Assembly: GCA_945288535.1 (NCBI GenBank)
Contig: CALYQQ010000003.1
Location: forward strand, 1 to 64,000
Direction: 5' to 3'
Source: an uncultured Enterobacterales bacterium
GTDB taxonomy: Bacteria; Pseudomonadota; Gammaproteobacteria; Enterobacterales; CALYQQ01
Length of the DNA: 64,000 nucleotides
Shown here: positions 11,014-23,314 of the stretch, one piece after another
Layout of the letters: every line of letters starts with the position of its first letter
Numbering within the stretch: the stretch's first letter is position 1
Translations under genes and position numbers: made by a program
Notes under the pieces: generated by a model
The model's input: only the letters and a program-made list of their open reading frames with translations
Database searches by the model: none
What the model was told of the DNA's origin: nothing

Positions 11014-11932
11014 AAATAATATAGAAAAAAATTCAATTACGACAATCGGTCAGCAACTTAGACATGCTCGCGAACATATGGGGCTCGATACAAAAGATGT
11101 TGCAGATCAACTTTGTTTGAAACAATCAATTATCAATGATATTGAGCATGATACATGTCCTCCAGAAATTGTTTCGGCATTCTTCCGTGGATATGTGCGT
11201 TCTTATGCAAAATTGGTAAATTTACCTGAAGATGAATTATTACCTTTACCAAGTCATTTACAAAAAAGTAAACATGAATTTAAGACGACGAGTTTTAAGC
11301 GATCTTCATTCACAAAATCGAGTCGTAAACGTGATTCATGGATTATGCCACTTACTTGGCTTATTTTGCTAATTTTACTTGGTTTAACCGGTATTTGGTG
11401 GTGGCAAAATCATAGTCTAGATAAACAAGACATAGGTAAATTTGTTAAGCAAACTAATAATGCTGGCGCGATGGTCAATCATAGCAATGGTGTTATTGTG
11501 CTAGATGTAGGTACATCGACATCAAATAATCACTCTATTAATACGATATCAGCTAATACAACCCCCCCTGCAACGGTTGTTGCATTAAATAATGATCATT
11601 CAGCGGGATTATTGACCGTAACGACTCTATTGCAACAACGATTGCCTGCACCGCCTTTATTAAAAGGGGAACTAACTGCAGCGGCTCAAGAAGCAGAACA
11701 AGTTTTATTTAATACTATTTATATCAATTTTACAAAAGATTGTTGGATCACGGTCATTGACGCCGATAAGACTCGATTAGCCAATGGGTTACAGAAAAAA
11801 GGGTCGAGTCTAAAATTAAGTGGTAAACCTCCTTATCAGATCCGTTTAGGGGTACCGTCAGCAGCGGAGATAACCTTCCGTGGACAATCAATTGATTCGA
11901 TGAAAAAATCAGCATTTACAGTTGGATCATAG
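11003..11932 (+). CDS. rodZ: Cytoskeletal membrane protein RodZ
   Basis: A 309-residue single-pass membrane protein that couples the MreB cytoskeleton to the cell-wall elongation machinery. The N-terminal cytoplasmic part (about residues 14-75) is a Cro/C1-type helix-turn-helix fold used to bind MreB rather than DNA. A basic Ser/Lys stretch (about 88-110) precedes the transmembrane segment at about 113-134, rich in Leu and Trp. The periplasmic region has a low-complexity Asn/Thr linker and a C-terminal beta domain (DUF4115). The start overlaps the end of pilW. ispG follows after 46 bases. Confidence 0.93.
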   Translation: MNTENNIEKNSITTIGQQLRHAREHMGLDTKDVADQLCLKQSIINDIEHDTCPPEIVSAFFRGYVRSYAKLVNLPEDELLPLPSHLQKSKHEFKTTSFKRSSFTKSSRKRDSWIMPLTWLILLILLGLTGIWWWQNHSLDKQDIGKFVKQTNNAGAMVNHSNGVIVLDVGTSTSNNHSINTISANTTPPATVVALNNDHSAGLLTVTTLLQQRLPAPPLLKGELTAAAQEAEQVLFNTIYINFTKDCWITVIDADKTRLANGLQKKGSSLKLSGKPPYQIRLGVPSAAEITFRGQSIDSMKKSAFTVGS

Positions 11933-11978
11933 ATACCTATTTTACCTAGATAAATGATATTGTTGTTGAGGGTTTATC

Positions 11979-13109
11979 ATGCATAAAGAAACGTCTATTA
12001 TTCGTCGCAAATCGAGACGGATCTATGTTGGCAATGTGCCGATTGGTGATGGTGCACCTATTACCGTTCAGTCAATGACTAATACAAGAACAACAGATGT
12101 TGCTGCAACGGTCAAGCAAATTGAATCCTTACATCGTGTTGGTGTTGATATTGTGAGGGTTTCAGTACCAACAATGGATGCGGCAGAAGCATTTAAGTTG
12201 ATTCGTCAACAAGTTACACTTCCTCTTGTCGCTGATATTCACTTTGATTATCGAATTGCGCTTAAGGTTGCTGATTATGGCGTTGATTGTTTAAGGATTA
12301 ATCCTGGGAATATTGGCCGTGAAGATAGGATCCGCGCAGTTGTTGATTGCGCTAAAGATAAAAATATTCCTATTAGGATTGGTATTAATGCTGGATCATT
12401 AGAAAAAGATATTCAGGAAAAATATGGTGAACCGACACCAGAAGCTTTAGTTGAATCAGCTATGCGTCATGTTGATATTTTAACACGTTTTAATTTTCAT
12501 GATTTTAAAGTTAGTGTAAAAGCATCAGATGTTTTTCTTGCTGTGCAAGCCTACCGATTACTTGCGAGCCAAATTGAACAACCCCTTCATCTAGGGATTA
12601 CCGAAGCTGGTGGTTTACGTAGTGGTTCTGTAAAATCTGCTATTGGTTTGGGTATGCTTTTAGCCGAGGGAATTGGTGATACGATGCGCATCTCGTTAGC
12701 CGCTGATCCTGTAGAAGAAGTAAAAGTTGGTTTTGACATTCTTAAAGCGCTAAGAATTCGTTCGCGAGGAATTAATTTTATTGCTTGTCCGACATGTTCT
12801 AGACAAGAGTTTGATGTGATTGGCACCGTTAATGCGCTTGAACAACGTCTTGAAGATATTGTTACACCAATGGATGTCTCTATTATTGGTTGTGTAGTAA
12901 ATGGTCCTGGCGAAGCGCTTGTTTCTGATCTTGGGGTTACGGGCGGGCATAATATGAGCGGATTCTATGAACAAGGGGTTCGCCAAAAAGAGCGTATTAA
13001 TAATAATGATATGATTGATATACTTGAAGCAAAAATTCGAGCTAAAGCAGCTTGTTTAGATGAAACAAAACGTATAGTAATTCATCAACAGTCTACAGAT
13101 AATAACTAA
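11979..13109 (+). CDS. ispG: 4-hydroxy-3-methylbut-2-enyl diphosphate synthase
   Basis: Penultimate enzyme of the MEP isoprenoid pathway, reducing methylerythritol cyclodiphosphate to HMBPP with a [4Fe-4S] cluster. The 376-residue protein has cluster cysteines at Cys270, Cys273 and Cys305, the same numbers as in E. coli, and the conserved NGPGE motif with the fourth ligand glutamate. The N-terminal TIM-barrel core contains [12 protein letters not shown] and VADIHFD. It sits between rodZ and hisS as in E. coli. Confidence 0.97.
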   Translation: MHKETSIIRRKSRRIYVGNVPIGDGAPITVQSMTNTRTTDVAATVKQIESLHRVGVDIVRVSVPTMDAAEAFKLIRQQVTLPLVADIHFDYRIALKVADYGVDCLRINPGNIGREDRIRAVVDCAKDKNIPIRIGINAGSLEKDIQEKYGEPTPEALVESAMRHVDILTRFNFHDFKVSVKASDVFLAVQAYRLLASQIEQPLHLGITEAGGLRSGSVKSAIGLGMLLAEGIGDTMRISLAADPVEEVKVGFDILKALRIRSRGINFIACPTCSRQEFDVIGTVNALEQRLEDIVTPMDVSIIGCVVNGPGEALVSDLGVTGGHNMSGFYEQGVRQKERINNNDMIDILEAKIRAKAACLDETKRIVIHQQSTDNN

Positions 13110-13343
13110 ATGAGAAATACTATTTTTGAGCGTTAAAAACGAATCTGTTTAATTCGCAAAGTTATTATGTAAAGTAATTAGGTTTATCGGCTAATGGAAT
13201 GTATTGTTATAATAATTATGATAATAAAGATAAATTAACTGCCTTAGTTTATTAATTGGCTAATTAATTATATTATTCAGCAATACTGTATCATAAATGA
13301 AACGCCTATAATCAAATAACATTCAATAAGATTGAGAAAAATT

Positions 13344-14618
13344 GTGGCAAAAAGAATTCAATCCATCCGGGGGATGAACGACTATCTGCCTGCTGAAACC
13401 GCAGTATGGCAGAAAGTGGAAGCTATTTTAAAAGGTACTTTAGCACGTTATGGCTATAGTGAGATCCGTTTACCTGTTGTTGAAGAAACATCATTATTTA
13501 AACGTGCTATTGGTGAAGTTACTGATGTCGTTGAAAAAGAGATGTATACATTTGAAGATCGCGATCAGCTAAGTTTGACATTACGTCCAGAAGGTACGGC
13601 TGGTTGTGTTCGTGCAGGTCTTGAAAATGGTATTATTTATAACCAAGAACAACGGTTATGGTATTTTGGCCCTATGTTTCGTTATGAAAAACCACAAAAA
13701 GGACGTTATCGTCAATTTCATCAAATTGGTGTTGAAGTCTTTGGTTTACAGGGACCCGATATCGATGCTGAAATCATTGCTTTAACCGCGCGTTGGTGGC
13801 ATGAATTAGGTATAGCTGATTATGTAACACTTGAGATAAATTCTATTGGATCATTAGAAGAACGCTATCATTATCGTCAAGCACTTGTTGCATTTCTTGA
13901 ACAGCATAAATCTCATCTAGATGCAGACTGTCAACGTCGAATGTATACCAATCCATTACGGGTACTCGACTCAAAAAATTCTGAGGTACAGGCATTACTT
14001 GTTGATGCACCTAAATTATCAGATTACCTTAACAATGAATCTAAAACCCATTTTAATGGGCTATGTAATATGCTCACATCACTGGGTATTAAGTATACTA
14101 TTAATGAATGTCTAGTTCGTGGCTTAGATTACTATAACCGTACAGTTTTTGAATGGGTAACTAAAAACTTAGGTGCTCAAGGTACCGTTTGTGCTGGAGG
14201 CCGTTACGATGGCTTAGTAAGCCAATTGGGAGGCCATGCTACCCCAGCTGTTGGTTTTGCTATGGGTATTGAAAGACTGATCTTATTAATACAGAGTGTT
14301 AATCCAGGCTTTATTAAGCAAGATAATCTTGATATTTATATGATCGGATTAGGCTCGTCTGCACAAATTCCTGCCATGTTACTCGCTGAAACATTAAGGA
14401 ATGCATTACCAAAAGTGAAATTAATGACTAATCATGGGGGGGGTAATGCCAAAAAACAATTTGCCCGTGCGGATAAATGGGGAGCAAAGATCGCACTAGT
14501 TCTTGGAGAAAATGAAATTGCCGCGAAGGAAGTGGTCGTAAAAGATTTACGTAATGGTCAGCAAGAAACGATTGGACAAGATCGACTAATTGAACACTTG
14601 TCTAGTATGTTGAAATAA
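13344..14618 (+). CDS. hisS: Histidyl-tRNA synthetase
   Basis: Class II aminoacyl-tRNA synthetase that charges tRNA-His. The 424-residue protein aligns throughout with E. coli HisS (also 424). It has the class II motif 2 region ([17 protein letters not shown]), the histidine-specific motifs [11 protein letters not shown] and GGRYDGL, and the C-terminal anticodon-binding domain. The frame opens at a TTG (13332), but the GTG at 13344 matches the GTG start and N-terminus ([16 protein letters not shown]) of E. coli hisS and is preferred. yfgM and bamB follow at 12-base and 11-base gaps, so the three probably form one transcription unit. Confidence 0.97.
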   Translation: MAKRIQSIRGMNDYLPAETAVWQKVEAILKGTLARYGYSEIRLPVVEETSLFKRAIGEVTDVVEKEMYTFEDRDQLSLTLRPEGTAGCVRAGLENGIIYNQEQRLWYFGPMFRYEKPQKGRYRQFHQIGVEVFGLQGPDIDAEIIALTARWWHELGIADYVTLEINSIGSLEERYHYRQALVAFLEQHKSHLDADCQRRMYTNPLRVLDSKNSEVQALLVDAPKLSDYLNNESKTHFNGLCNMLTSLGIKYTINECLVRGLDYYNRTVFEWVTKNLGAQGTVCAGGRYDGLVSQLGGHATPAVGFAMGIERLILLIQSVNPGFIKQDNLDIYMIGLGSSAQIPAMLLAETLRNALPKVKLMTNHGGGNAKKQFARADKWGAKIALVLGENEIAAKEVVVKDLRNGQQETIGQDRLIEHLSSMLK

Positions 14619-14630
14619 AAGGAGACATTT

Positions 14631-15251
14631 ATGGAAATATATTCAAGTGAAAATGAACAATTAGATGCGATACGTCGATTTTTTTTCAATTACGGAAAAA
14701 TTGTGTTGTTGGTTATTTTATTTTGTATCGCGGTGGTAGCGGGGCGATACTACTGGGAATCGACAAAAACCAGTGACACAATGCAAGCATCATCTGATTA
14801 TGATCGGGTGCTGGTTGCACTGATGATAAATCAGAATGATGCAGTCAGTCTTGCTGAGCAGTATATTGCACAACACCCTAATCAATATGGTGTCATGGCG
14901 GCATTACAACTTACACAGTATCTCGTCAAAAAAGAAGATTATGCGAATGCAGAAAAACAGCTTTCTCGTGTATTAACATATACGAAAGATGAAAATTTAT
15001 TAGCTATAACTCATTTACGCCTAGCACGTATTCAACAGCAACTTAAAAATTATGATGCTGCATTAAAATCACTCAATGATGTTAAAGGTAATAGCTGGCG
15101 CGTTGAGGCTATAACATTACGAGGTGATATCTATTTGTCTCAAGGAAATAAAGAAGCAGCCAAAGCGGCTTATCTACAAGCAATAGAATTGGTACCCTTG
15201 AGAGAGGAGCAATCTATGCTAGAGATAAAATTAAATAATATCGACGGCTGA
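14631..15251 (+). CDS. yfgM: Inner-membrane TPR protein YfgM
   Basis: A 206-residue protein with a single N-terminal transmembrane helix (about residues 23-40) and a periplasmic TPR-like domain. In E. coli YfgM binds the SecYEG translocon with PpiD and helps hand secreted proteins to periplasmic chaperones. The sequence shows the conserved YSSENEQ start and Ala/Leu-rich helical repeats. It has a strong AAGGAG site before the ATG and lies between hisS and bamB, as in E. coli, where both genes serve envelope protein biogenesis. Confidence 0.92.
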   Translation: MEIYSSENEQLDAIRRFFFNYGKIVLLVILFCIAVVAGRYYWESTKTSDTMQASSDYDRVLVALMINQNDAVSLAEQYIAQHPNQYGVMAALQLTQYLVKKEDYANAEKQLSRVLTYTKDENLLAITHLRLARIQQQLKNYDAALKSLNDVKGNSWRVEAITLRGDIYLSQGNKEAAKAAYLQAIELVPLREEQSMLEIKLNNIDG

Positions 15252-15262
15252 GGAGAAATAAA

Positions 15263-16444
15263 ATGGAATTACGTAATAAAATCTTTGCCGGAGTTTTATC
15301 TCTCAGCACGCTATTAAGCGGTTGTTCATTATTTAGTGACGATGATAGCTTAAAGGTTGCTCCTTTACCTAATGTTAAAAATACACTTAATATCCATGAA
15401 TCGTGGAATGTATCGGTTGGTAGTGGTGTTGACGGTTATTATTCTTTATTACGTCCGGCTTCTTTAGATGATGTTATTTTTGCTGCGGATCGCTTTGGTA
15501 AAGTAAAAGCCATAAACGCGCAAAATGGTAAAACGATTTGGCAAATTAGTTTAGCCAATAAATCAGGGACTTTTTCGTCTTCTACAACCGCTTTATTATC
15601 TGGTGGTATTACTGCAGTTGATGATAATCTCTATATTGGCAGTGAAATGGCTAAAGTTTATTCATTGAACGCCAAAGATGGAACTATTAACTGGCAATCT
15701 ACTGTGTCAGGAGAAGTATTAGCACGCCCTGTGGTGAGTGATAATATTGTATTAATTCATACCAGTAATGGTTTCTTACAAGCTTTAGATAAAAATAATG
15801 GAACTACTAGATGGAGCGTAAATTTAGATGTGCCTAACCTTTCGTTACGTGGCTTATCTACACCTGTAGTTGCGCATGGTGCGGCCATTATCGGTGGGGA
15901 TAGTGGTAAAGTTACTGCCGTGTTATTACAACAAGGCCAACTTATTTGGCAACAGCGTATTTCTCATCCAACGGGGGTTACAGATATTGATCGGTTAAGC
16001 GATGTTGATATGTCACCGGTCATTTACGATAATACTGTCTATGCAATTGGTTATAATGGACAGTTAACTGCATTAGATTTACGCAGTGGCCAAATATTAT
16101 GGCAACGTGAGTTTGGTTCAGTTAATGATTTTATTATTGAAGATAATAAGCTATTTTTTGTCGATCAAACAGACCGTGTCATTGCAATTAATTTGGCGAG
16201 TGGTGCAACCCTTTGGATACAAAATGATTTGTTACACCGTCAATTGACATCCCCGATTCTTTATCAGGGACATATTATTGTCGGTGACAGTGAAGGTTAT
16301 TTACATTGGCTTGATCGTGACACAGGTAATTTTGTAAGCCAACTTCGTGTTAATCGTAGTGGTTTGCTAACTGCCCCACAAATTATAGGAAATAGTCTGG
16401 TTATCCAGGCGAAAAATGGCAAAGTATATAGCTTTAGTCAATAG
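15263..16444 (+). CDS. bamB: Outer-membrane assembly lipoprotein BamB
   Basis: A 393-residue lipoprotein of the BAM complex that scaffolds insertion of outer-membrane beta-barrel proteins. The signal peptide ends in a lipobox with Cys21 (LLSGC). The remainder is an eight-bladed beta-propeller of PQQ-like repeats, seen as recurring 'ALDxxxGxxxW' patterns. Spacing of 11 bases from yfgM and an AGGAG site suggest co-transcription with hisS-yfgM. A hairpin follows before der. Confidence 0.95.
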   Translation: MELRNKIFAGVLSLSTLLSGCSLFSDDDSLKVAPLPNVKNTLNIHESWNVSVGSGVDGYYSLLRPASLDDVIFAADRFGKVKAINAQNGKTIWQISLANKSGTFSSSTTALLSGGITAVDDNLYIGSEMAKVYSLNAKDGTINWQSTVSGEVLARPVVSDNIVLIHTSNGFLQALDKNNGTTRWSVNLDVPNLSLRGLSTPVVAHGAAIIGGDSGKVTAVLLQQGQLIWQQRISHPTGVTDIDRLSDVDMSPVIYDNTVYAIGYNGQLTALDLRSGQILWQREFGSVNDFIIEDNKLFFVDQTDRVIAINLASGATLWIQNDLLHRQLTSPILYQGHIIVGDSEGYLHWLDRDTGNFVSQLRVNRSGLLTAPQIIGNSLVIQAKNGKVYSFSQ

Positions 16445-16481
16445 TCTTTTTGCTGATTAAATCGGGACAGATATTCAGCTA

Positions 16482-16512
16482 CAACGGCCTCTTGAGTACT
16501 CAGGGGCCGTTG
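16482..16512 (+). terminator. Long hairpin between bamB and der
   Basis: CAACGGCC pairs perfectly with GGCCGTTG, and the inside can pair further (TTGAG with CTCAG), giving a long, stable hairpin 37 bases after bamB. There is no strong T-run after it on the plus strand, so it may be a weak or factor-dependent terminator, or an mRNA-stabilising structure. Confidence 0.5.
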
Positions 16513-16633
16513 CGCTTATCTGACTTAATGATTTTATCTTTCTTGATTAACATGTAATATATTATTAATAAAAAAAACATTAAGTTAGTTAATGATATTA
16601 TACAGTTAAACTGAAATTAATGAGGTTTCAATC

Positions 16634-18139
16634 ATGGTACCTGTTGTCGCTCTAGTAGGGCGTCCTAATGTGGGAAAGTCAACACTCTTTAACCGGTTAA
16701 CCCATAGTCGAGATGCACTGGTTGCAGATTTTCCGGGATTAACGCGTGATCGTAAATATGGACGTGCTGAAGTAGCAGGCCATGAATTCATTGTCATTGA
16801 TACTGGTGGGATTGATGGCACTGAAGAAGGCATTGAAGTACATATGGCAAATCAGTCCTTACAAGCTATTGAAGAAGCAGATATTGTGTTATTTATGGTT
16901 GATGCTCGTGCAGGATTAATGCCAGCGGATAGTATGATAGCGCAACATTTAAGAAGTAGAGAAAAAGTGACATATTTGGTCGTCAACAAAATTGATGGAT
17001 TAGATCATGATTCAGTTGTTGCCGATTTCTATGCATTAGGTTTGACGGATATTCATTCAATTGCAGCAACACATGGCCGTGGTGTGACTTCTTTAATCGA
17101 AAACGTCATTACGCCTCTATTAGATAATGAGAATACAGCATTATCCGTTAATGACGAAGGGATACAATCGGAACATTTGCCACTCTATTCAGATATAGAA
17201 AATAATTCAGAATTTGAAGATGTTACTGAAGAACAGGCTGAAGAAGAGTGGCAAAGATTAAGAGATTTACCGATTAAATTAGCGATTGTTGGTCGACCTA
17301 ATGTGGGTAAGTCTACACTAACCAACCGTATTCTTGGTGAAGATCGTGTTGTTGTTTTCGATATGCCTGGTACAACAAGAGATAGTATTTACATTCCTAT
17401 GGAGCGAGATAGCCGTCAATATATATTAATTGATACGGCTGGAGTGCGTAAACGCGCCAGAGTAACAGAAACGGTTGAAAAGTTCTCGGTAGTAAAAACA
17501 TTAAAAGCAATTGAAGATGCAAATGTTGTCTTATTAGTCATTGATGCTCGAGAAGGTATTTCCGATCAAGATTTATCTTTACTTGGCTTCATTATAAACA
17601 GTGGGCGTTCACTTGTTATAGCTGTTAATAAGTGGGATGGTCTCGATCAAGAGACAAAAGAGTCAATTAAAGATACGTTGGATCGTCGTCTCGGTTTTAT
17701 CGATTTTGCACGCTTGCATTTTATTTCAGCATTGCACGGTAGTGGTGTAGGTAACCTATTTGAATCAGTTTTAGAAGCTTATGATTGCTCAACAAAACGT
17801 GTAAGTACATCATTATTAACGCGTATCATGCAAATGGCACAAGATGATCACCAGCCTCCGTTAGTACGTGGTCGTCGAGTAAAACTAAAGTATGCCCACG
17901 CCGGTGGCTATAACCCACCTATTGTTGTCATTCATGGAAATCAAGTAAAAGATTTACCTAATAGCTATAAACGTTATTTGATGAATTATTATCGTAAATC
18001 GCTTGGTATTATGGGGTCACCAATCCGTATTCAATTTAAAGAGGGCGAGAACCCCTTTGCTGGTAGACGGAATAAATTAACACCTAACCAACAACGTAAA
18101 CGTAGACGGTTATTAAATTATATTAAAAAGCGCCAGTAA
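16634..18139 (+). CDS. der: Ribosome biogenesis GTPase Der (EngA)
   Basis: Essential GTPase for 50S ribosome maturation, with two tandem G domains and a C-terminal KH-like RNA-binding domain. The P-loop motif GRPNVGKST occurs twice (residues 8-16 and again near 219). Each domain has its own DTGG/DTAG and N-K-x-D motifs. An acidic linker separates the domains. At 501 residues it is slightly longer than E. coli Der (490), mainly in the linker. The tail is Arg/Lys-rich. It lies between bamB and yfgJ as in E. coli. Confidence 0.97.
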   Translation: MVPVVALVGRPNVGKSTLFNRLTHSRDALVADFPGLTRDRKYGRAEVAGHEFIVIDTGGIDGTEEGIEVHMANQSLQAIEEADIVLFMVDARAGLMPADSMIAQHLRSREKVTYLVVNKIDGLDHDSVVADFYALGLTDIHSIAATHGRGVTSLIENVITPLLDNENTALSVNDEGIQSEHLPLYSDIENNSEFEDVTEEQAEEEWQRLRDLPIKLAIVGRPNVGKSTLTNRILGEDRVVVFDMPGTTRDSIYIPMERDSRQYILIDTAGVRKRARVTETVEKFSVVKTLKAIEDANVVLLVIDAREGISDQDLSLLGFIINSGRSLVIAVNKWDGLDQETKESIKDTLDRRLGFIDFARLHFISALHGSGVGNLFESVLEAYDCSTKRVSTSLLTRIMQMAQDDHQPPLVRGRRVKLKYAHAGGYNPPIVVIHGNQVKDLPNSYKRYLMNYYRKSLGIMGSPIRIQFKEGENPFAGRRNKLTPNQQRKRRRLLNYIKKRQ

Positions 18140-18306
18140 AGACGACTATTGGCATAAACAAATAGTATATATTGAGTTCATCTGTTTATGCCGGTTTCAT
18201 GCGAATATTACATGTAGTGGCTAGAAGTAATTATCTATTTTTAACAATAATAGACCAATTATAACATTCTTATTAATAGTTGCTGGGCGAATAAAGGAGA
18301 AATTTA

Positions 18307-18534
18307 ATGGAAATGTTATGTCCGAACTGTCAAAAATCGATGTATGAGTTAAAAGATTCGCTATACAGTTGTCCAGTCTGTCAGAGAAGTTATAAGCAAC
18401 TCTGTCTTTGTCCACAATGCCAGCAACCATTAGAATATTTGCAGGCCTGTGGAGCAGTAAATTATTTTTGTCATTATGGTCATGGTTTAATTTCTAAATA
18501 TCAGGTCATCTATCAATTTGCTCCACTTGTATAA
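18307..18534 (+). CDS. yfgJ: Small zinc-ribbon protein YfgJ
   Basis: A 75-residue protein with C-x2-C pairs at CPNC, CPVC and CPQC and a C-terminal C-x-x-G-A-x-x-Y-F-C motif followed by GHGLISK. This matches E. coli YfgJ, a zinc-ribbon protein of unknown function. It has a good AAGGAG site before the ATG. Its position between der and the convergent xseA (35-base gap) is the E. coli arrangement. Confidence 0.92.
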   Translation: MEMLCPNCQKSMYELKDSLYSCPVCQRSYKQLCLCPQCQQPLEYLQACGAVNYFCHYGHGLISKYQVIYQFAPLV

Positions 18535-18568
18535 AATTATTATCTAAAAATGTATTGTTTTCTGTTCG

Positions 18569-19915
18569 TTATGATGATTTGGTTATTTTAAGCACTTCAC
18601 TTTCAATAATACCTTCAGCTAATCGATGTATAATATGCTCCCCAATAGAAACTTGTTTTGAACTACGAATAATCTGGCCTGTATGGGTTGTTGTAACACT
18701 GTACCCCCGGGCAAGCGTAGCCAATGGACTTACTGAATCTAGTTGTGTACAAATAAGTGCAGCGTATTGTTTTGCCTTATTTATTTGATCAGTTATGGCA
18801 TAGATGAGTCGTTGATTTTGTTGAATTATCTGATTATTTAGTTGATGTATTCGTAACAGGGGTTGTTGTTGTAATAATTTATGCTGTAACAGATGCTGTT
18901 GCTTTTGTTTTATATTTAACTGCACTTTAAATGCATCTTGCATTTTTTGCTGTAATTTAATTAATACAGTATGTTGACGAGATAAACGTAATGCGGGATG
19001 TTGCTGTTGTAAACGATGTAGCAATATAGAATAATATTGTTGTTGTCGTGCAAGATAATAATCCATCGCAATTTCAAGATGTTGTCTGCGTGACAATAAT
19101 TGATCAAGCAATTCCTGATGATTACGACTAATCAGTTCTGCAGCGGCTGAGGGCGTCGGTGCACGCAAATCAGCAACAAAATCAGCAATAGTGATATCGG
19201 TTTCATGGCCAACAGCACTGACAATTGGGATCTGACTATTGAAAATAGCTCTAGCAACAGCTTCTTCATTAAAACACCAAAGATCTTCTAATGATCCGCC
19301 GCCACGAGCAATGATCAAGACATCACATTCATTTCGTTGATTTGCTAGCTCTATCGCTCGAACAAGCTGTACGCTAGCCTCTTTGCCCTGTACAGCCGTA
19401 GGATAAATAATAACAGGTAATCCGGGATCGCGACGATTTAATATGTGTAAAATATCTCGTAGCGCCGCACCCGTAGCTGATGTGATAATACCGACACAAG
19501 TTGCTGGTGTAGGTAATGCTTTTTTATGTATAAATTCAAACAGCCCTTGCGCTGTAAGTGTTGCTTTTAGTTGTTCAAACTGTTGTTGTAAAAGTCCTTC
19601 ACCAGCAGGTTGCATTGTCTCAATAACTAACTGATAATCTCCACGCGGCTCATAAAGTGTTAACGAGGCTTTGACTAGTACCTGTTGCCCATTTTGTGGA
19701 CGGAAGGTTACACGACGATTAATCATACGAAACATAGCACAACGTACCTGCGCTGTAGTATCTTTTAAAGTAAAATACCAATGACCAGAGGCAGGTTGTG
19801 ATAAATTTGATATTTCCGCTGTGAGCCAAATTGTACCAATTTCTTGTTCAAGTATATGTCGCACGGCTTGATTAAGTTGACTGACAGTAAAAATTCCAGA
19901 TTCATGATTGAGCAT
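18569..19915 (-). CDS. xseA: Exodeoxyribonuclease VII large subunit
   Basis: Catalytic large subunit of ExoVII, which degrades single-stranded DNA in both directions together with the small subunit XseB (not in this window). The 448-residue protein has an N-terminal OB-fold (about 1-105, with TVSQLN and [10 protein letters not shown]) and a catalytic core (about 130-330) with the ARGGGS and GHETD motifs. A long Gln/Leu-rich coiled-coil follows (about 260-400), then a short C-terminal region. It reads away from guaB, from which it is separated by about 180 bases containing both promoters. Confidence 0.96.
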   Translation of the reverse strand: MLNHESGIFTVSQLNQAVRHILEQEIGTIWLTAEISNLSQPASGHWYFTLKDTTAQVRCAMFRMINRRVTFRPQNGQQVLVKASLTLYEPRGDYQLVIETMQPAGEGLLQQQFEQLKATLTAQGLFEFIHKKALPTPATCVGIITSATGAALRDILHILNRRDPGLPVIIYPTAVQGKEASVQLVRAIELANQRNECDVLIIARGGGSLEDLWCFNEEAVARAIFNSQIPIVSAVGHETDITIADFVADLRAPTPSAAAELISRNHQELLDQLLSRRQHLEIAMDYYLARQQQYYSILLHRLQQQHPALRLSRQHTVLIKLQQKMQDAFKVQLNIKQKQQHLLQHKLLQQQPLLRIHQLNNQIIQQNQRLIYAITDQINKAKQYAALICTQLDSVSPLATLARGYSVTTTHTGQIIRSSKQVSIGEHIIHRLAEGIIESEVLKITKSS

Positions 19916-20023
19916 AAGTATTCGGCAGACCTATTATTAAACGAATAATGATATATTTATCATATGATGTTACCCACCTTAATTCGTGAAGCAAGTTTTT
20001 TTGGGAAAATGACTGGAAGTATA

Positions 20024-21560
<1,537 letters not shown>

Positions 21561-21657
21561 CTGTTGGCATAATGAAGCCATTTATTTTTTATCTAGGTTA
21601 CTTGTTACCCTCCGGCGCATGCTTGGGGGAATTTTATACTTCAGGAAATTGCCAGCT

Positions 21658-23241
21658 ATGACAACAAATATTCATCAACACCGAATTTTGATCCTTGACT
21701 TTGGTTCACAGGTTAGCCAACTCATCGCGCGCCGCGTTCGTGAAATTGGTGTTTATTGTGAACTGTGGCCTTGGGATGTGGCTGAGGAAAAAATTAAACA
21801 GTTTAATCCCAAAGGAATTATTTTATCTGGTGGTCCCGAAAGTACAACTGATGCAGACAGTCCTCGTGCACCAAATTATGTTTTTAATGCTGGTATTCCG
21901 GTACTGGGTATTTGCTATGGTATGCAAACTATGGCGATACAAGTTGGTCAAGGTGGTAAGGTTACCGGATCAAATCAGCGTGAATTTGGTTACGCAAAAG
22001 TTGAAATAGCCGGATCATCGAAATTAACTGAGGGTATTTTTGATAGTAAAAATACACAAGGTTTAAATGAGCTTGATGTCTGGATGAGTCATGGTGATAA
22101 AGTAACGACACTACCAGATCAGTTTGTCATGGTAGGCCATACGGAAACTTGCCCATTTGCTATTATAGCAAATGATGAAAAGCATTTTTATGGTGTTCAG
22201 TTCCATCCAGAAGTAACACACACTGTACAAGGTTTAGCATTATTACAACGTTTTGTTGTTGATATTTGTCAATGTGAACAATGCTGGACGCCATCGTCTA
22301 TTATCACTAATGCTGTTGCTCGCATAAAAAAGAAAGTTGGCAAGGATAAAGTTTTATTAGGTCTGTCTGGTGGTGTTGATTCATCGGTGACTGCTTTATT
22401 GTTACATCAAGCAATTGGTGAGCAATTAACTTGTGTATTTGTTGATCATGGTTTATTGCGTTTGAATGAAGCTCAGCAAGTCATGGAAATGTTTGGTAAT
22501 AAATTTGGTCTTAACATTATTGCTGTGAATGCTGAAGAGCGCTTTTTAAATGCATTAAAAAGTGAAACCGATCCAGAAGCAAAACGTAAAATTATTGGTC
22601 GTGAATTTGTTGCTGTCTTTGATGAAGAAGCGGCAAAATTAACAGATGTTAAATGGTTAGCACAAGGAACTATTTATCCTGATGTTATTGAATCTGCGGC
22701 CGCAGATACGGGTAAAGCGCACGTAATTAAATCGCACCACAACGTTGGTGGTTTACCTGAGGATATGCAAATGGGCCTCGTCGAACCTTTACGTGAACTT
22801 TTCAAAGATGAAGTGCGTAAGGTAGGGTTGGAACTTGGATTACCATATGAAATGCTATACCGTCACCCTTTTCCTGGGCCAGGCTTAGGTGTACGTGTTT
22901 TGGGTGAAGTCAAAAAAGAATACTGCGACTTATTGCGTAAGGCTGATGCTATTTTTATTGAAGAATTATATAAAGCTGGCCTTTACCATAAGGTTAGCCA
23001 GGCATTTACGGTATTCTTACCAGTACGTTCTGTCGGTGTCATGGGAGATGGCCGTAAATATGATTGGGTTGTCTCATTACGAGCTGTTGAAACAATTGAT
23101 TTCATGACTGCACATTGGGCACATTTGCCTTATGATTTTTTAGGGCGTGTATCTAACCGCATTATCAATGAAGTTAATGGCATTTCACGTGTTGTATATG
23201 ATATTAGTGGTAAACCCCCAGCGACAATCGAGTGGGAATGA
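21658..23241 (+). CDS. guaA: GMP synthase (glutamine-hydrolysing)
   Basis: Converts XMP to GMP using glutamine-derived ammonia. The N-terminal class I glutamine amidotransferase domain has catalytic Cys86 in GICYGMQ and the His-x-Glu pair in FHPEVTH. The ATP-pyrophosphatase domain has the PP-loop SGGVDSSV, and a C-terminal dimerisation domain ends in PPATIEWE, as in E. coli. The frame is open from 21619, but the ATG at 21658 gives 527 residues (E. coli 525) and aligns with its start. Second gene of guaBA; a clear terminator follows. Confidence 0.97.
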   Translation: MTTNIHQHRILILDFGSQVSQLIARRVREIGVYCELWPWDVAEEKIKQFNPKGIILSGGPESTTDADSPRAPNYVFNAGIPVLGICYGMQTMAIQVGQGGKVTGSNQREFGYAKVEIAGSSKLTEGIFDSKNTQGLNELDVWMSHGDKVTTLPDQFVMVGHTETCPFAIIANDEKHFYGVQFHPEVTHTVQGLALLQRFVVDICQCEQCWTPSSIITNAVARIKKKVGKDKVLLGLSGGVDSSVTALLLHQAIGEQLTCVFVDHGLLRLNEAQQVMEMFGNKFGLNIIAVNAEERFLNALKSETDPEAKRKIIGREFVAVFDEEAAKLTDVKWLAQGTIYPDVIESAAADTGKAHVIKSHHNVGGLPEDMQMGLVEPLRELFKDEVRKVGLELGLPYEMLYRHPFPGPGLGVRVLGEVKKEYCDLLRKADAIFIEELYKAGLYHKVSQAFTVFLPVRSVGVMGDGRKYDWVVSLRAVETIDFMTAHWAHLPYDFLGRVSNRIINEVNGISRVVYDISGKPPATIEWE

Positions 23242-23286
23242 TTGTAATTGCTACTATATAATTTCATATAGTATTTTTTTATTTAG

Positions 23287-23314
23287 AAAAAGCCTTGTTT
23301 AGCAAGGCTTTTTT
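23287..23314 (+). terminator. Rho-independent terminator of guaBA
   Basis: An 11-bp perfect stem, AAAAAGCCTTG with CAAGGCTTTTT, around a 5-base loop, continuing into a T run. It lies 45 bases after the guaA stop codon. Confidence 0.95.
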